From: Radiobacillus deserti
Lineage (GTDB): Bacteria > Bacillota > Bacilli > Bacillales > Amphibacillaceae
Direction: 5' to 3'
Assembly (NCBI RefSeq): GCF_007301515.1
Contig: NZ_CP041666.1
Coordinates: 1,550,001 to 1,614,000 of the forward strand
DNA length: 64,000 nt
Below, in pieces: positions 49,869 to 59,269 of the stretch. The number at the start of each line of letters is the position of its first letter. Positions within the stretch are counted from its first letter, which is position 1. Below the pieces are notes generated by a model. The model did no database searches and had not been told where the DNA came from. It saw only the letters and a program-made list of their open reading frames with translations. A program made the translations under genes and the position numbers.

Positions 49869-50612
49869 ATGGCAGTTATTTCAATGAAGCAATTACTTGA
49901 AGCTGGTGTACATTTTGGTCACCAAACTCGTCGTTGGAACCCTAAGATGAAAAAATACATCTTTACGGAACGTAACGGCATTTATATCATCGACCTTCAA
50001 AAAACAGTGAAAAAGGTTGATGAAGCATACCAATACATTAAAGATGTTGCTGCAGATGGCGGTACTATTCTTTTTGTTGGTACAAAAAAACAAGCACAAG
50101 AATCTGTTAAAGAAGAAGCGATTCGTTCTGGTATGTACTTCGTTAACCAACGTTGGTTAGGTGGTACATTGACAAACTTCCAAACCATCCGTAAACGTAT
50201 TAACCGTTTGATAGAAATTGAACGTATGGAAGAGGATGGAACATTTGATGTTCTTCCGAAAAAAGAAGTTGTAGGACTTCTTAAAGAAAAAGAACGTCTT
50301 GTTAAATTCTTAGGCGGAATTAAAGAAATGAAAAAGCTTCCTGATGCTTTATTCATTGTAGACCCACGTAAAGAACGTATTGCTGTTGCAGAAGCACATA
50401 AATTAAACATTCCTATCGTAGGTATCGTCGACACTAACTGTGATCCAGACGAAATTGATTATGTAATTCCAGCAAACGATGATGCAATACGTGCTGTAAA
50501 ACTTCTAACAGGTAAAATGGCAGATGCGATTCTAGAAGCTAAGCAAGGTGAAGTGACAGAAGAAGCTGCCACTGAAGAGGTTGCTAAAGAAGTAGAAACA
50601 GCACAAGAGTAA
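49869..50612 (+). CDS. rpsB: 30S ribosomal protein S2
   Basis: 247-residue S2, required for S1 binding and translation initiation. Signature blocks are MKQLLEAGVHFGHQTRRWNPKM, NGIYIIDLQKTV, FVGTKKQAQ, FVNQRWLGGTLTNFQTI, and DPRKERIAVAEAHKLNIPIVGIVDTNCDP (about 163-191). It has an acidic Glu/Thr-rich tail. AGGAGG lies upstream of the ATG. A strong hairpin separates it from tsf. Confidence 0.99.
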   Translation: MAVISMKQLLEAGVHFGHQTRRWNPKMKKYIFTERNGIYIIDLQKTVKKVDEAYQYIKDVAADGGTILFVGTKKQAQESVKEEAIRSGMYFVNQRWLGGTLTNFQTIRKRINRLIEIERMEEDGTFDVLPKKEVVGLLKEKERLVKFLGGIKEMKKLPDALFIVDPRKERIAVAEAHKLNIPIVGIVDTNCDPDEIDYVIPANDDAIRAVKLLTGKMADAILEAKQGEVTEEAATEEVAKEVETAQE

Positions 50613-50622
50613 GAAAGGTTTG

Positions 50623-50658
50623 AGGTGATAGAAGGGGAACCTTTTATCACCTTTTTTT
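50623..50658 (+). terminator. Terminator or attenuator between rpsB and tsf
   Basis: 13-bp stem AGGTGATAGAAGG (50623-50635) with CCTTTTATCACCT (50640-50652), one G-U pair, GGAA tetraloop, then a T-run of seven (50652-50658). Partial read-through would set the S2 to EF-Ts ratio. Confidence 0.93.
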
Positions 50659-50754
50659 GAAATGACCAAGGCAAATCCGTGCATACTAAAAACGAATGTA
50701 GATTCATGTCTGTGTTGCAAAAAAGAACATTATTTTACATAAGGAGGATATACA

Positions 50755-51639
50755 ATGGCTATTACTGCACAAATGGTAAAAGAACTTCGTGAAAAAACTG
50801 GTGCTGGAATGATGGATTGTAAAAAAGCACTACAAGAAACAGAAGGTGACATCGAAAAAGCGATTGATTACCTACGTGAAAAAGGGATCGCAAAAGCTGC
50901 TAAAAAATCAGACCGTATTGCTGCAGAAGGTTCTGCACATATTGAAGTAGACGGAAATTATGCTGTTCTAATGGAAGTGAACTGTGAAACAGACTTCGTT
51001 ACAAAAAATGATCAATTCCAAAACTTGCTTAAAGAACTAGGTGCACATTTACTTAGCCAAAAACCAGCTTCTGTTGAAGAAGCACTTCAACAGCCCTTAA
51101 ATGGTAATGGTGAAGTGGTAGAAACATATATTAATTCTGCCATTGCAAAAATCGGAGAGAAAATTTCCCTACGTCGTTTCTCTATTGTTGAAAAAGGAGA
51201 TAATGATGCATTTGGTGCGTACATCCACATGGGTGGAAACATTGGTGTTCTAACTCTTCTTGAAGGTACGACAGACGAAGGATTAGCGAAAGATGTTGCG
51301 ATGCATATTGCAGCTGTGAACCCACGTTATGTATCTCGTGATGAAGTTTCTGAAGAAGAAGTAAATGCAGAACGTGAAGTATTAAAAACACAAGCACTAA
51401 ATGAAGGAAAGCCGGCGAATATCGTTGAAAAAATGGTAGAAGGCCGTCTTGGTAAATTCTTCGAAGAAATTTGCTTGCTAGAACAAAGCTTTGTTAAAGA
51501 CCCTGACCAAAAAGTAAAAAAATATGTTTCTGATAAAGGTGCTTCTGTAAAAGGATTTGTTCGCTATCAAGTAGGCGAAGGTATGGAAAAACGTGAGGAT
51601 AACTTTGCCGAAGAAGTAATGAGCCAGGTTAAGAGATAA
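50755..51639 (+). CDS. tsf: Elongation factor Ts
   Basis: 294-residue guanine nucleotide exchange factor for EF-Tu. The N-terminal UBA-like module has KELREKTGAGMMDCKKALQE; the EF-Tu-contacting TDFV motif is present in CETDFVTKNDQF; the C-terminal dimerisation region has EEICLLEQSFVKDPDQ. AGGAGG lies upstream of the ATG. A hairpin follows. Confidence 0.98.
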   Translation: MAITAQMVKELREKTGAGMMDCKKALQETEGDIEKAIDYLREKGIAKAAKKSDRIAAEGSAHIEVDGNYAVLMEVNCETDFVTKNDQFQNLLKELGAHLLSQKPASVEEALQQPLNGNGEVVETYINSAIAKIGEKISLRRFSIVEKGDNDAFGAYIHMGGNIGVLTLLEGTTDEGLAKDVAMHIAAVNPRYVSRDEVSEEEVNAEREVLKTQALNEGKPANIVEKMVEGRLGKFFEEICLLEQSFVKDPDQKVKKYVSDKGASVKGFVRYQVGEGMEKREDNFAEEVMSQVKR

Positions 51640-51655
51640 GTTTAAACCAATCAAG

Positions 51656-51682
51656 TAGGGGACACAGTGTGTTCCCTATTTT
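51656..51682 (+). terminator. Terminator after tsf
   Basis: 10-bp stem TAGGGGACAC (51656-51665) with GTGTTCCCTA (51669-51678), one G-U pair, AGT loop, then TTTT. Confidence 0.75.
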
Positions 51683-51829
51683 CCCGTATCAGAGAACTAG
51701 ATCCTGTCAGTAAAGAAGGGTAAAGTATGGAGATAAGATGTATTTGCATTATCGAACAACAACTTGCCTTTTAAAGTAACAGGATTATTAAATAAGCTTC
51801 GTTCAATACATAGATTAATGGAGGTTAAT

Positions 51830-52552
51830 ATGACAACAGCTCGCTACCGTAGGATTGTGTTAAAATTAAGTGGAGAGGCATTGAGTGGGGAACAAGGATA
51901 CGGAATTGAACCGAAAGTCATTCAATCCATTGCTGCTCAAGTAAAAGAAGTGGCTGAACTAGGGGTAGAAGTGGCCGTTGTCGTAGGCGGCGGAAACATA
52001 TGGCGTGGAAAAGTAGGAAGTGAAATGGGGATGGATCGTGCCAATGCAGATTATATGGGCATGCTTGCAACCATCATGAACTCATTAGCGCTTCAAGATA
52101 GTTTAGAGAACTTAGGCATACCAACTCGAGTGCAAACCTCTATTGAAATGCGACAAGTTGCAGAGCCTTATATTAGAAGAAAAGCAATCCGACATTTGGA
52201 AAAGAAAAGGGTTGTCATATTTGCAGCTGGAACAGGAAACCCATATTTCTCTACAGATACAACAGCAGCTTTACGTGCTGCAGAAATTGAAGCAGAAGTT
52301 ATATTGATGGCTAAGAATAATGTGGATGGAGTGTACACAGCAGATCCAAAGCTTGTGAAGGACGCCAAAAAATATGATGAATTGTCCTATTTAGAAATTT
52401 TGAATGAAGGTTTAGCCGTTATGGACTCCACTGCTTCATCCTTATGTATGGATAACAATATTCCATTATTGGTGTTTTCCATAACAGAAGAAGGGAATAT
52501 TAAACGAGCAGTGTTAGGTGATAAAATAGGAACGATTATAAGGGGGAAATAA
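51830..52552 (+). CDS. pyrH: UMP kinase
   Basis: 240-residue hexameric kinase converting UMP to UDP in pyrimidine synthesis. Amino-acid-kinase motifs are RIVLKLSGEALSGEQGYGI, VVVGGGNIWRG, and TGNPYFSTDTTAALRAAEI. The ATG at 51830 has ATGGAGGTT upstream and gives the family length; the opening at 51764 adds an unsupported 22 residues. frr begins 2 bases after the stop. Confidence 0.98.
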   Translation: MTTARYRRIVLKLSGEALSGEQGYGIEPKVIQSIAAQVKEVAELGVEVAVVVGGGNIWRGKVGSEMGMDRANADYMGMLATIMNSLALQDSLENLGIPTRVQTSIEMRQVAEPYIRRKAIRHLEKKRVVIFAAGTGNPYFSTDTTAALRAAEIEAEVILMAKNNVDGVYTADPKLVKDAKKYDELSYLEILNEGLAVMDSTASSLCMDNNIPLLVFSITEEGNIKRAVLGDKIGTIIRGK

Positions 52553-52554
52553 AC

Positions 52555-53112
52555 ATGTCAGATGCAGTGATTAATGAAACAAAACAAAAGATGAAACAGG
52601 CTGTGCAAGCATTTTCTAAGCAACTAGCAACTGTAAGAGCTGGTCGAGCTAATCCTTCTTTATTAGATAGTGTTTATGTAGATTATTATGGTGCTTCCAC
52701 TCCTTTGAATCAATTGGCTACAATATCTACTCCAGAAGCTAGGTTGTTAGTCATTACACCATTTGATAAGTCTTCCATTGCGGAGATTGAAAAAGCAATT
52801 CAAAAAGCAGATTTAGGTCTTTCTCCTTCTAGTGATGGGAATATTATTCGTATTAATATTCCGCCACTAACAGAAGAACGTAGAAAAGAACTAGTGAAAG
52901 TAGTCGGCAAATATGCAGAAGAAGCGAAAGTGCAAATCCGTAATATCCGCCGTGATTCCAATGATTCTTTAAAAAAGGCGGAGAAAAACGGAGACTTAAC
53001 AGAGGATGACCTAAGAGGTTACCAAGATGATGTTCAGAAGGAAACCGATCATCACATTGATGAAATTGATGAACTGGTGAAGCAAAAAGAAAAAGAAATC
53101 ATGGAAGTGTAA
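52555..53112 (+). CDS. frr: Ribosome recycling factor
   Basis: 185-residue tRNA-shaped factor that splits post-termination ribosomes with EF-G. Signatures are FSKQLATVRAGRANPSLLD, VDYYGASTPLNQLA, IRINIPPLTEERRKELVK and NIRRDSNDSLKK. The length is exactly that of the family. A terminator follows. Confidence 0.98.
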   Translation: MSDAVINETKQKMKQAVQAFSKQLATVRAGRANPSLLDSVYVDYYGASTPLNQLATISTPEARLLVITPFDKSSIAEIEKAIQKADLGLSPSSDGNIIRINIPPLTEERRKELVKVVGKYAEEAKVQIRNIRRDSNDSLKKAEKNGDLTEDDLRGYQDDVQKETDHHIDEIDELVKQKEKEIMEV

Positions 53113-53132
53113 ACATTGTCCTAATGCATGAG

Positions 53133-53159
53133 AAACCCTCTTGAGGAAAGAGGGTTTTT
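53133..53159 (+). terminator. Rho-independent terminator after frr
   Basis: 10-bp stem AAACCCTCTT (53133-53142) with AAGAGGGTTT (53148-53157), GAGGA loop, T-run of five. Confidence 0.92.
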
Positions 53160-53316
53160 CCGTTATATGGTCTATGTAGTTAGGTTACAATGGAAGATGA
53201 CAGCCTAGAATGTAAAAGTGTCTCTTTATGATAGAATAGAAAAGGTATATACTTACAGAAGATGTGCAATACGTAAAACATTTAAAGCCTTTTCGAAAAA
53301 ACTGGAGGATCAAGAT

Positions 53317-54093
53317 ATGCAAATTAAGCTTCCATTTGTAAAAAAAACAAAGAGAGCCACTGAACAACGAGAAGATAGTTTAGAACCGAATCTTCATACA
53401 ATTCCGCAGCATGTCGCCATCATTATGGATGGGAATGGTAGATGGGCAAAAGAGAGAGGGTTACCTCGAATTGCTGGTCATAAAGAAGGAATGTCTACGG
53501 TACGGAAGATTGTTGCGGCTTCTTCCAAACATGGGATAAAAATTTTAACGCTGTATGCATTCTCAACAGAGAATTGGAGTCGTCCAAAGACCGAAGTAGA
53601 GTTTATTATGAAGCTTCCAATGGAATTTTTAAATACATATTTACCAGAATTAGTGGAAGAAAACGTTCAAGTTCGTACAATTGGAGATTTTGAAGGTTTA
53701 CCGACACATACCAAAAAAGCTGTCCAAGAAGCAAAAGATCGGACAAAGGATAATAATGGTCTAATCCTAAATATTGCTTTAAACTATGGGAGTCGCCATG
53801 AAATTTTGCGAGCCATACACTCTATCGTACAAGGTGTTCAAGATTCAGAACTTGCGCTTGAAGATATTAATGAGGATTTATATAGTTCTTACCTTTATAC
53901 AGATGGCTTGCCTGATCCGGACTTATTAATTCGAACTAGTGGTGAACAGAGATTAAGTAACTTCTTGTTATGGCAGTCCGCATACACAGAATTCTGGTTT
54001 ACAGAGAAATATTGGCCGGATTTCGATGAAGAATTACTAAAACAAGCCCTCCAAGACTTTCAAAATAGAAAGAGAAGATATGGAGGAATATAA
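53317..54093 (+). CDS. uppS: Undecaprenyl diphosphate synthase
   Basis: 258-residue cis-prenyltransferase that makes the lipid carrier for peptidoglycan and teichoic acid synthesis. The catalytic Asp is in HVAIIMDGNGRWAKERGLPR; further motifs are HKEGMSTVRKI, LYAFSTENWSRP and LIRTSGEQRLSNFLLWQSAY. ATG 53317 follows CTGGAGGAT; the opening at 53218 would add 33 residues upstream of that site. The only promoter hint upstream is TACAAT (53186-53191) with a weak -35. Confidence 0.97.
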   Translation: MQIKLPFVKKTKRATEQREDSLEPNLHTIPQHVAIIMDGNGRWAKERGLPRIAGHKEGMSTVRKIVAASSKHGIKILTLYAFSTENWSRPKTEVEFIMKLPMEFLNTYLPELVEENVQVRTIGDFEGLPTHTKKAVQEAKDRTKDNNGLILNIALNYGSRHEILRAIHSIVQGVQDSELALEDINEDLYSSYLYTDGLPDPDLLIRTSGEQRLSNFLLWQSAYTEFWFTEKYWPDFDEELLKQALQDFQNRKRRYGGI

Positions 54094-54107
54094 GGGATGA
54101 AAGAAGC

Positions 54108-54909
54108 ATGAAACAACGCATTATAACAGCAGTAATCGCAATTCTATTATTCTTTCCTATTGTTATTTATGGGAAGTGGCCGTTTCAGGTTCTTATTTAC
54201 ATCCTTGCAACGATAGGATTGCTCGAATTACTAAAAATGAGAAAAACGACAAGTTACCCGATTCCTTCTATCATCTCAATCGCTTTATTGTGGGTATTAT
54301 TAATACCTGATTCGTTTATTGAGCGTATGAGCGAGAATCCTTTTAATAAATCGGAGTTTATGTTGTTTTTTGTGTTTGTTATTGTTAGGGTATACAGTTC
54401 TTGTGAAAACCAAATTCACATTTGAGGATGCTGGATTCTTAGTATTGTCTGCGGTCTATGTAGGCCTGGGCTTCTATTATTTTATGGAAGCTAGCAAGGA
54501 TTTATCTATCGTTTTTTATGCCATTCTAGTTATTCTTGCTACAGATACGGGAGCATATTTTTTTGGTCGAGCATTTGGAAAACGAAAGCTTTGGCCGGAA
54601 ATTAGTCCGAATAAGACCATTGAAGGTGCTATTGGCGGAATTGTTCTCGCCTGTGCAGTGGCTTTAATTTTTCAAATTTTTGTTCCGATTTTATCATCGG
54701 TTATCGTTTTACTATTTGTCACGATTTTAGCTTCTGTCGTGGGGCAAATTGGGGACCTTGTTGAGTCTGCGTTTAAGCGTTATTATAATGTGAAAGATTC
54801 CGGTAATATATTACCAGGTCACGGTGGAATATTAGATCGTTTCGATAGTTGGATTTTTGTTTTTCCGTTGTTACATTTTATTCAGCATTTTATTCCGTTT
54901 TTATCATAA
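54108..54909 (+). pseudogene. cdsA: Phosphatidate cytidylyltransferase CdsA, interrupted by a +1 frameshift
   Basis: CdsA makes CDP-diacylglycerol, the precursor of all phospholipids. The N-terminal part reads 54108-54425, and the rest continues in the +1 frame (TTG 54370 to stop 54909). Removing one T from the run at 54366-54371 joins them as FMLFLCLLLLGYTVLVKTKF, giving 266 residues with the expected polytopic helices. The signature S-x8-K-RxxKD-x6-HGGxxDR region is present (FKRYYNVKDSGNILPGHGGI, then LDRFDS), as is KLWPEISPNKTIEGAIGG. Because cdsA is essential in Bacillus, a sequence error in the T-run is likely. The ATG has GGGATGAAAG upstream. Confidence 0.9.
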
Positions 54910-54936
54910 GATGGAATAGATATAGGAGAGTGTCAC

Positions 54937-56079
54937 ATGAAGAAGATTGCTATCCTCGGTGCAACTGGATCGGTTGGCTTACAAACGTTTGACGTTGTCC
55001 GAGCTCACCCAGAATTATTTCAAGTATATACAATGGCATTTGGGCGGAATGTGGATGTCGCCATTCCATTGATTAAAGAGTTCTCTCCTAAACGAGTAGT
55101 AGTACAGGACCTTGAAACGAAACAAGCTCTTTTGCAAGAAGGAACGAGTGCAGAAGTGGTTGTTGGTAGTACTGGTATGGTGGAAGTAAGTGCGGATGCA
55201 GAAGTAGACGTGGTCGTGAATGCCGTTTTAGGAAGTGTTGGATTAGAAGCCACGCTAGCTGCCATTCGTGCGGAAAAGCAAATTGCATTTGCTAATAAGG
55301 AAACCTTAGTAACTGCAGGTCATCTCGTAATGGAAGAGGCAAAACATCATGATGTTTCGTTACTACCAGTCGATAGCGAACATTCTGCTATATTTCAGGC
55401 TTTAAATGGGGAAAGGAAAAGCGATGTTCATAAGCTTATTCTAACCGGATCGGGAGGAAGCTTCCGGGATTTAACGAGAGAGCAGCTTACAAACGTAACG
55501 GTTGAAGATGCGCTCAAGCATCCAAATTGGAGTATGGGAGCAAAGATAACAATTGACTCTGCTACTATGATGAATAAAGGGTTAGAGGTCATTGAAGCCC
55601 ATTGGTTATTTGATACGCCTTACGAGGATATTGATGTAATTCTCCATAAAGAGAGTGTCATTCATTCAATGGTAGAATTTAAGGATAACAGTGTTATTGC
55701 TCAGCTTGGTACACCAGATATGAGGGGTCCCATTCAATATGCCCTAACGTACCCTTCTAGACAACGGCTACCTAGTCCAAAATCTTTAGATTTAATCGAA
55801 ATGGGCAAGCTACATTTTCAGGAAATGAGCTTTGAACGGTTTCCGTGCTTAAAGATGGCATATGAAGCTGGAAAAGTTGGAGGAACGATGACAACTGTAT
55901 TAAATGCAGCGAATGAAGTTGCCGTTGCGTTGTTCTTGCAGAACAAAATATCATTTCTAGATATTGAACGATTGATTGAAAAAGCTTTACAACGTCATCA
56001 AGTTATTCATCATCCAGATCTGGAGACGATTTTGGCGGTTGACGTTGAAACGAGAGCGCAAATTAGAGAAAATGTATAG
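54937..56079 (+). CDS. dxr: 1-deoxy-D-xylulose 5-phosphate reductoisomerase
   Basis: 380-residue NADPH enzyme forming methylerythritol phosphate, the committed isoprenoid step that feeds UppS. The Rossmann motif is ILGATGSVGLQTFDVV (6-21), then AFANKETLVTAG, the catalytic loop LPVDSEHSAIFQAL, and TGSGGSFRD. The length is normal for the family. The gene order uppS-cdsA-dxr-rseP is conserved. Confidence 0.98.
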   Translation: MKKIAILGATGSVGLQTFDVVRAHPELFQVYTMAFGRNVDVAIPLIKEFSPKRVVVQDLETKQALLQEGTSAEVVVGSTGMVEVSADAEVDVVVNAVLGSVGLEATLAAIRAEKQIAFANKETLVTAGHLVMEEAKHHDVSLLPVDSEHSAIFQALNGERKSDVHKLILTGSGGSFRDLTREQLTNVTVEDALKHPNWSMGAKITIDSATMMNKGLEVIEAHWLFDTPYEDIDVILHKESVIHSMVEFKDNSVIAQLGTPDMRGPIQYALTYPSRQRLPSPKSLDLIEMGKLHFQEMSFERFPCLKMAYEAGKVGGTMTTVLNAANEVAVALFLQNKISFLDIERLIEKALQRHQVIHHPDLETILAVDVETRAQIRENV

Positions 56080-56146
56080 AATAAAGAGAGTGCATGAGAC
56101 ATAACTCCCATTAACCGTTAACAGTGGAAAAGGAAGGTGCTAACTT

Positions 56147-57409
56147 TTGAATACCATCATCGCATTTATTTTAATGTTTGGCTTGCTTGTGTTTGTACAC
56201 GAGTTTGGGCACTATTATTTTGCAAAACGAGCTGGCATGCTTGTGAGAGAATTTGCCATTGGTTTTGGACCAAAAGTTTTCTCGTTTGTAAAAAATGAAA
56301 CATTATATACGATACGTTTAATACCTGCTGGAGGTTATGTACGTGTAGCAGGAGAAGACCCTGAAATCATTGACCTCAAACCTGGGCAGCATGTTGGGTT
56401 AGAATTTAATGCAGATGGAAAAGTCAACAAAATAATTATTAATAACAAATCGAAGCACCCACAAGCACGAGTTGTCGAAGTAGATAAGGCGGACTTAGAT
56501 CACCGTTTAATAATAGAGGGATTTGACATCGATGAAGAGGAACGTCTGGTTTTTGAAGTTGATGAAAAAGCATTCTATATTATGGACGAGCAAGAAACAC
56601 AAATCGCTCCTTACAATCGTCAATTTGCATCTAAGACGAAAGGTCAGCGCTTTATGCAGTTATTTGCTGGTCCATTGATGAACTTTCTTTTATCGATTGT
56701 CATCTTTTTTATTCTTGGCTTTGCACAGGGGATTCCGACAGAAGAAGCAATCATCGGAAATGTTCAACAGGACAGCCCTGCAGAAGAAGCTGGTTTTCAG
56801 CCTGGGGATGAAGTACTCCAAATCGATGGGAATGCAATTGGGTCCTGGGAAGAATTCCAATCCATTGTTCAGGCTAGCCCTGAGGAAGAGCTAACCATGA
56901 CCGTTAATCGAAATGGAGAACAAGTGGATGTAGAGGTCGTTCCAGCAGCTGTTAAAGGACAGGACAAAGAAATTGGACAAATTGGGATCCAAGTGGCTTT
57001 GGAAAGATCTGTTTTAAAATCCATCCCATACAGTGTAGAACAGACCTATGAATGGTCTAAACTTATCCTAACAAACGTTACGAAATTAATAACTGGACAG
57101 TTTTCCATTGAAGCATTATCAGGTCCGGTAGGCATATATGATACAACAGATAAAGTGATACAAACTGGGTTCATGAACTTCTTAATGTGGACTGCAGCAT
57201 TAAGTGTCAACCTAGGAATTATTAACTTACTTCCACTACCAGCTCTTGATGGAGGAAGACTTTTATTTATCGGGATAGAAGCGGTAAGAGGAAAACCAAT
57301 GGACCCTCAAAAAGAAGGAATCGTCCACTTTATCGGATTTGCGCTTTTAATCTTACTTATGCTAGTTGTTACATGGAATGATATACAACGAATCTTTTTT
57401 CAAGGCTAA
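56147..57409 (+). CDS. rseP: Site-2 intramembrane zinc metalloprotease RseP (RasP)
   Basis: 420-residue S2P-family protease that completes cleavage of anti-sigma factors and FtsL/signal peptide remnants in Bacillus. The zinc ligands His18 and His22 with Glu19 sit in VHEFGH within the first membrane helix. A PDZ domain (about 205-285) is followed by the LPALDGGRLLF motif carrying the third ligand. Four transmembrane helices are visible. The start is TTG 56147 with AAGGTG at 56134-56139. Confidence 0.96.
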   Translation: MNTIIAFILMFGLLVFVHEFGHYYFAKRAGMLVREFAIGFGPKVFSFVKNETLYTIRLIPAGGYVRVAGEDPEIIDLKPGQHVGLEFNADGKVNKIIINNKSKHPQARVVEVDKADLDHRLIIEGFDIDEEERLVFEVDEKAFYIMDEQETQIAPYNRQFASKTKGQRFMQLFAGPLMNFLLSIVIFFILGFAQGIPTEEAIIGNVQQDSPAEEAGFQPGDEVLQIDGNAIGSWEEFQSIVQASPEEELTMTVNRNGEQVDVEVVPAAVKGQDKEIGQIGIQVALERSVLKSIPYSVEQTYEWSKLILTNVTKLITGQFSIEALSGPVGIYDTTDKVIQTGFMNFLMWTAALSVNLGIINLLPLPALDGGRLLFIGIEAVRGKPMDPQKEGIVHFIGFALLILLMLVVTWNDIQRIFFQG

Positions 57410-57423
57410 ACGAGGTGAAATCA

Positions 57424-59127
57424 TTGAGACAATCACAAAGCTTAATACCAACATTAAAAGAAGTACCAGCGGATGCCGATATAAAAAGCCATCAACTGCT
57501 TTTAAGAGCAGGGTTTATTAGACAAACAGCTTCGGGTATATACAGTTTCTTACCTTTGGGAAAGCGAGTGTTAAAGAAGGTAGAAGACATTGTTAGAGAA
57601 GAAATGGATCGTATTGGGGCAAATGAGATGCTCATGCCGGCTATGCAACCTGCGGAGCTTTGGAAAGAAACGGGGCGTTGGAACAATTTCGGTCCAGAGC
57701 TTATGCGGATGCATGATCGCCATGAGCGTGAATTTGCACTAGGTGCGACACATGAGGAAGTCGTTACAAGTATTATTCGTGATGAAGTTAAAAGCTATAA
57801 ACGCTTACCTTTATCTTTGTACCAAATCCAAACCAAATTCCGTGATGAAAAAAGACCGAGATTTGGCTTGCTTCGCGGACGCGAATTTGTCATGAAGGAT
57901 GCTTATTCCTTCCATGATTCATTTGACAGCTTAGATGAAACCTACAAACACATGTATGAAGCATACAAACGAATTTTTTCTAGATGTGGTTTAAATTTCC
58001 GTGCAGTAATCGCGGATTCAGGATCAATGGGTGGAAAGGATACACATGAGTTTATGGTACTCTCCGAGGTTGGAGAAGATATCATAGCATACTCCGATCA
58101 ATCTGAGTATGCTGCTAACATTGAAATGGCACCAGTCGTTACAACGTACTCCGTTCCGGAAGTAGCTCAAAAAGACATGGAACTTGTTGAAACACCTGGT
58201 AAGAAAACAATGCAAGAAGTGGCAGATTATCTAGGCCATGGACTTGATCAAGGCTTAAAGGCAATTATGTTTAAAGTAGATGATCAACTTGTATTAGTCG
58301 TTACTCGTGGTGATCATGAAGTGAATGATATCAAGCTTAAAAATCTTTATAATGCGAGTATTGTGGAATTAGCATCCGAGGAAGAAACTCGTCAACTACT
58401 AGGGGCAGGTTTTGGTTCCCTTGGACCAGTAGGTGTTGACAATAAAGTGGATGTCATCGCAGATACAGCGGTAGAGTTCGTCCGTAACGTTTCTTGTGGT
58501 GGTAACAAAGATGGGTATCACTACATAAATGTAAACCCTGGTAGAGATTTTCAAGTGAAGGAATATGCAGATCTTCGATTTATTCAAGAAGGTGATCCAT
58601 CTCCAGATGGAAAAGGCACGATTCAATTTGCAAAAGGAATTGAAGTAGGTCATGTATTTAAGCTCGGTACTTTGTATGCTGAACGGATGAATGCAACCTT
58701 CTTAAATGATCAAGGAAAAGCGAATCCGATGGTTATGGGTTGCTATGGAATTGGGGTTTCAAGAACTGTTGCGGCGATTGTTGAACAGTTCCATGATGAT
58801 AATGGAATGGTGTGGCCGACGGCAGTAGCTCCGTATCAAGTTCATCTTCTCGTTCTTAATAGTAAGAATGAGGAACAAGCTAGTCTAGGAGATCAACTCT
58901 ATGAAGAACTCATCCAAGCAGGAGTGGAAGTATTATATGACGATCGGAAAGAGCGTGCAGGAGTGAAATTTGCAGATAGTGATTTGATTGGTATTCCTAA
59001 TCGTATCACAGTGGGGAAACGAGCGGCAGATGGAATTGTAGAATTTAAGCAACGTTCTGATGACGAAAAAGAAGAGCTTACTATTGAACAACTACGCGAC
59101 AAGTTCACTTCTTTTATTGGAAAATAA
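57424..59127 (+). CDS. proS: Prolyl-tRNA synthetase (bacterial type, with editing domain)
   Basis: 567-residue class II synthetase charging tRNA-Pro. Motif 1 is in KVEDIVREEMDRIGANEMLMP, motif 2 in FRDEKRPRFGLLRGREFVMKD, and motif 3 in GCYGIGVSRTVAAI. The INS editing domain (about 225-400) that removes Ala-tRNA-Pro is present. The start is TTG 57424 (MRQSQSLIPT, the family N-terminus), 6 bases after GAGGTGA. The gap to rseP is only 14 bases, so no T-box leader can fit; expression is from the upstream operon. A strong terminator follows. Confidence 0.97.
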   Translation: MRQSQSLIPTLKEVPADADIKSHQLLLRAGFIRQTASGIYSFLPLGKRVLKKVEDIVREEMDRIGANEMLMPAMQPAELWKETGRWNNFGPELMRMHDRHEREFALGATHEEVVTSIIRDEVKSYKRLPLSLYQIQTKFRDEKRPRFGLLRGREFVMKDAYSFHDSFDSLDETYKHMYEAYKRIFSRCGLNFRAVIADSGSMGGKDTHEFMVLSEVGEDIIAYSDQSEYAANIEMAPVVTTYSVPEVAQKDMELVETPGKKTMQEVADYLGHGLDQGLKAIMFKVDDQLVLVVTRGDHEVNDIKLKNLYNASIVELASEEETRQLLGAGFGSLGPVGVDNKVDVIADTAVEFVRNVSCGGNKDGYHYINVNPGRDFQVKEYADLRFIQEGDPSPDGKGTIQFAKGIEVGHVFKLGTLYAERMNATFLNDQGKANPMVMGCYGIGVSRTVAAIVEQFHDDNGMVWPTAVAPYQVHLLVLNSKNEEQASLGDQLYEELIQAGVEVLYDDRKERAGVKFADSDLIGIPNRITVGKRAADGIVEFKQRSDDEKEELTIEQLRDKFTSFIGK

Positions 59128-59196
59128 ATTTTCGATTTCGCAACGATTCCTTTGTCGAATATTGATGACAAGCATTTTAACAAGTAGTAAAATGAG

Positions 59197-59230
59197 AGAA
59201 GGACATGGAAACAATGTCCTTCTTTTTTTT
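59197..59230 (+). terminator. Rho-independent terminator after proS
   Basis: 10-bp stem AGAAGGACAT (59197-59206) with ATGTCCTTCT (59214-59223), GGAAACA loop and eight T's (59223-59230). Confidence 0.95.
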
Positions 59231-59269
59231 ACTTAGTTTGATAGGACTGGATACGGGGAGGAACTTGTA

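Noticed and set aside
54370..54909. Second half of cdsA as an independent TTG-started gene
   Set aside because: No Shine-Dalgarno, and the two halves reconstruct one CdsA of normal length.
57410..57423. T-box riboswitch upstream of proS
   Set aside because: The rseP-proS gap is only 14 bases and no specifier or antiterminator structure can fit.
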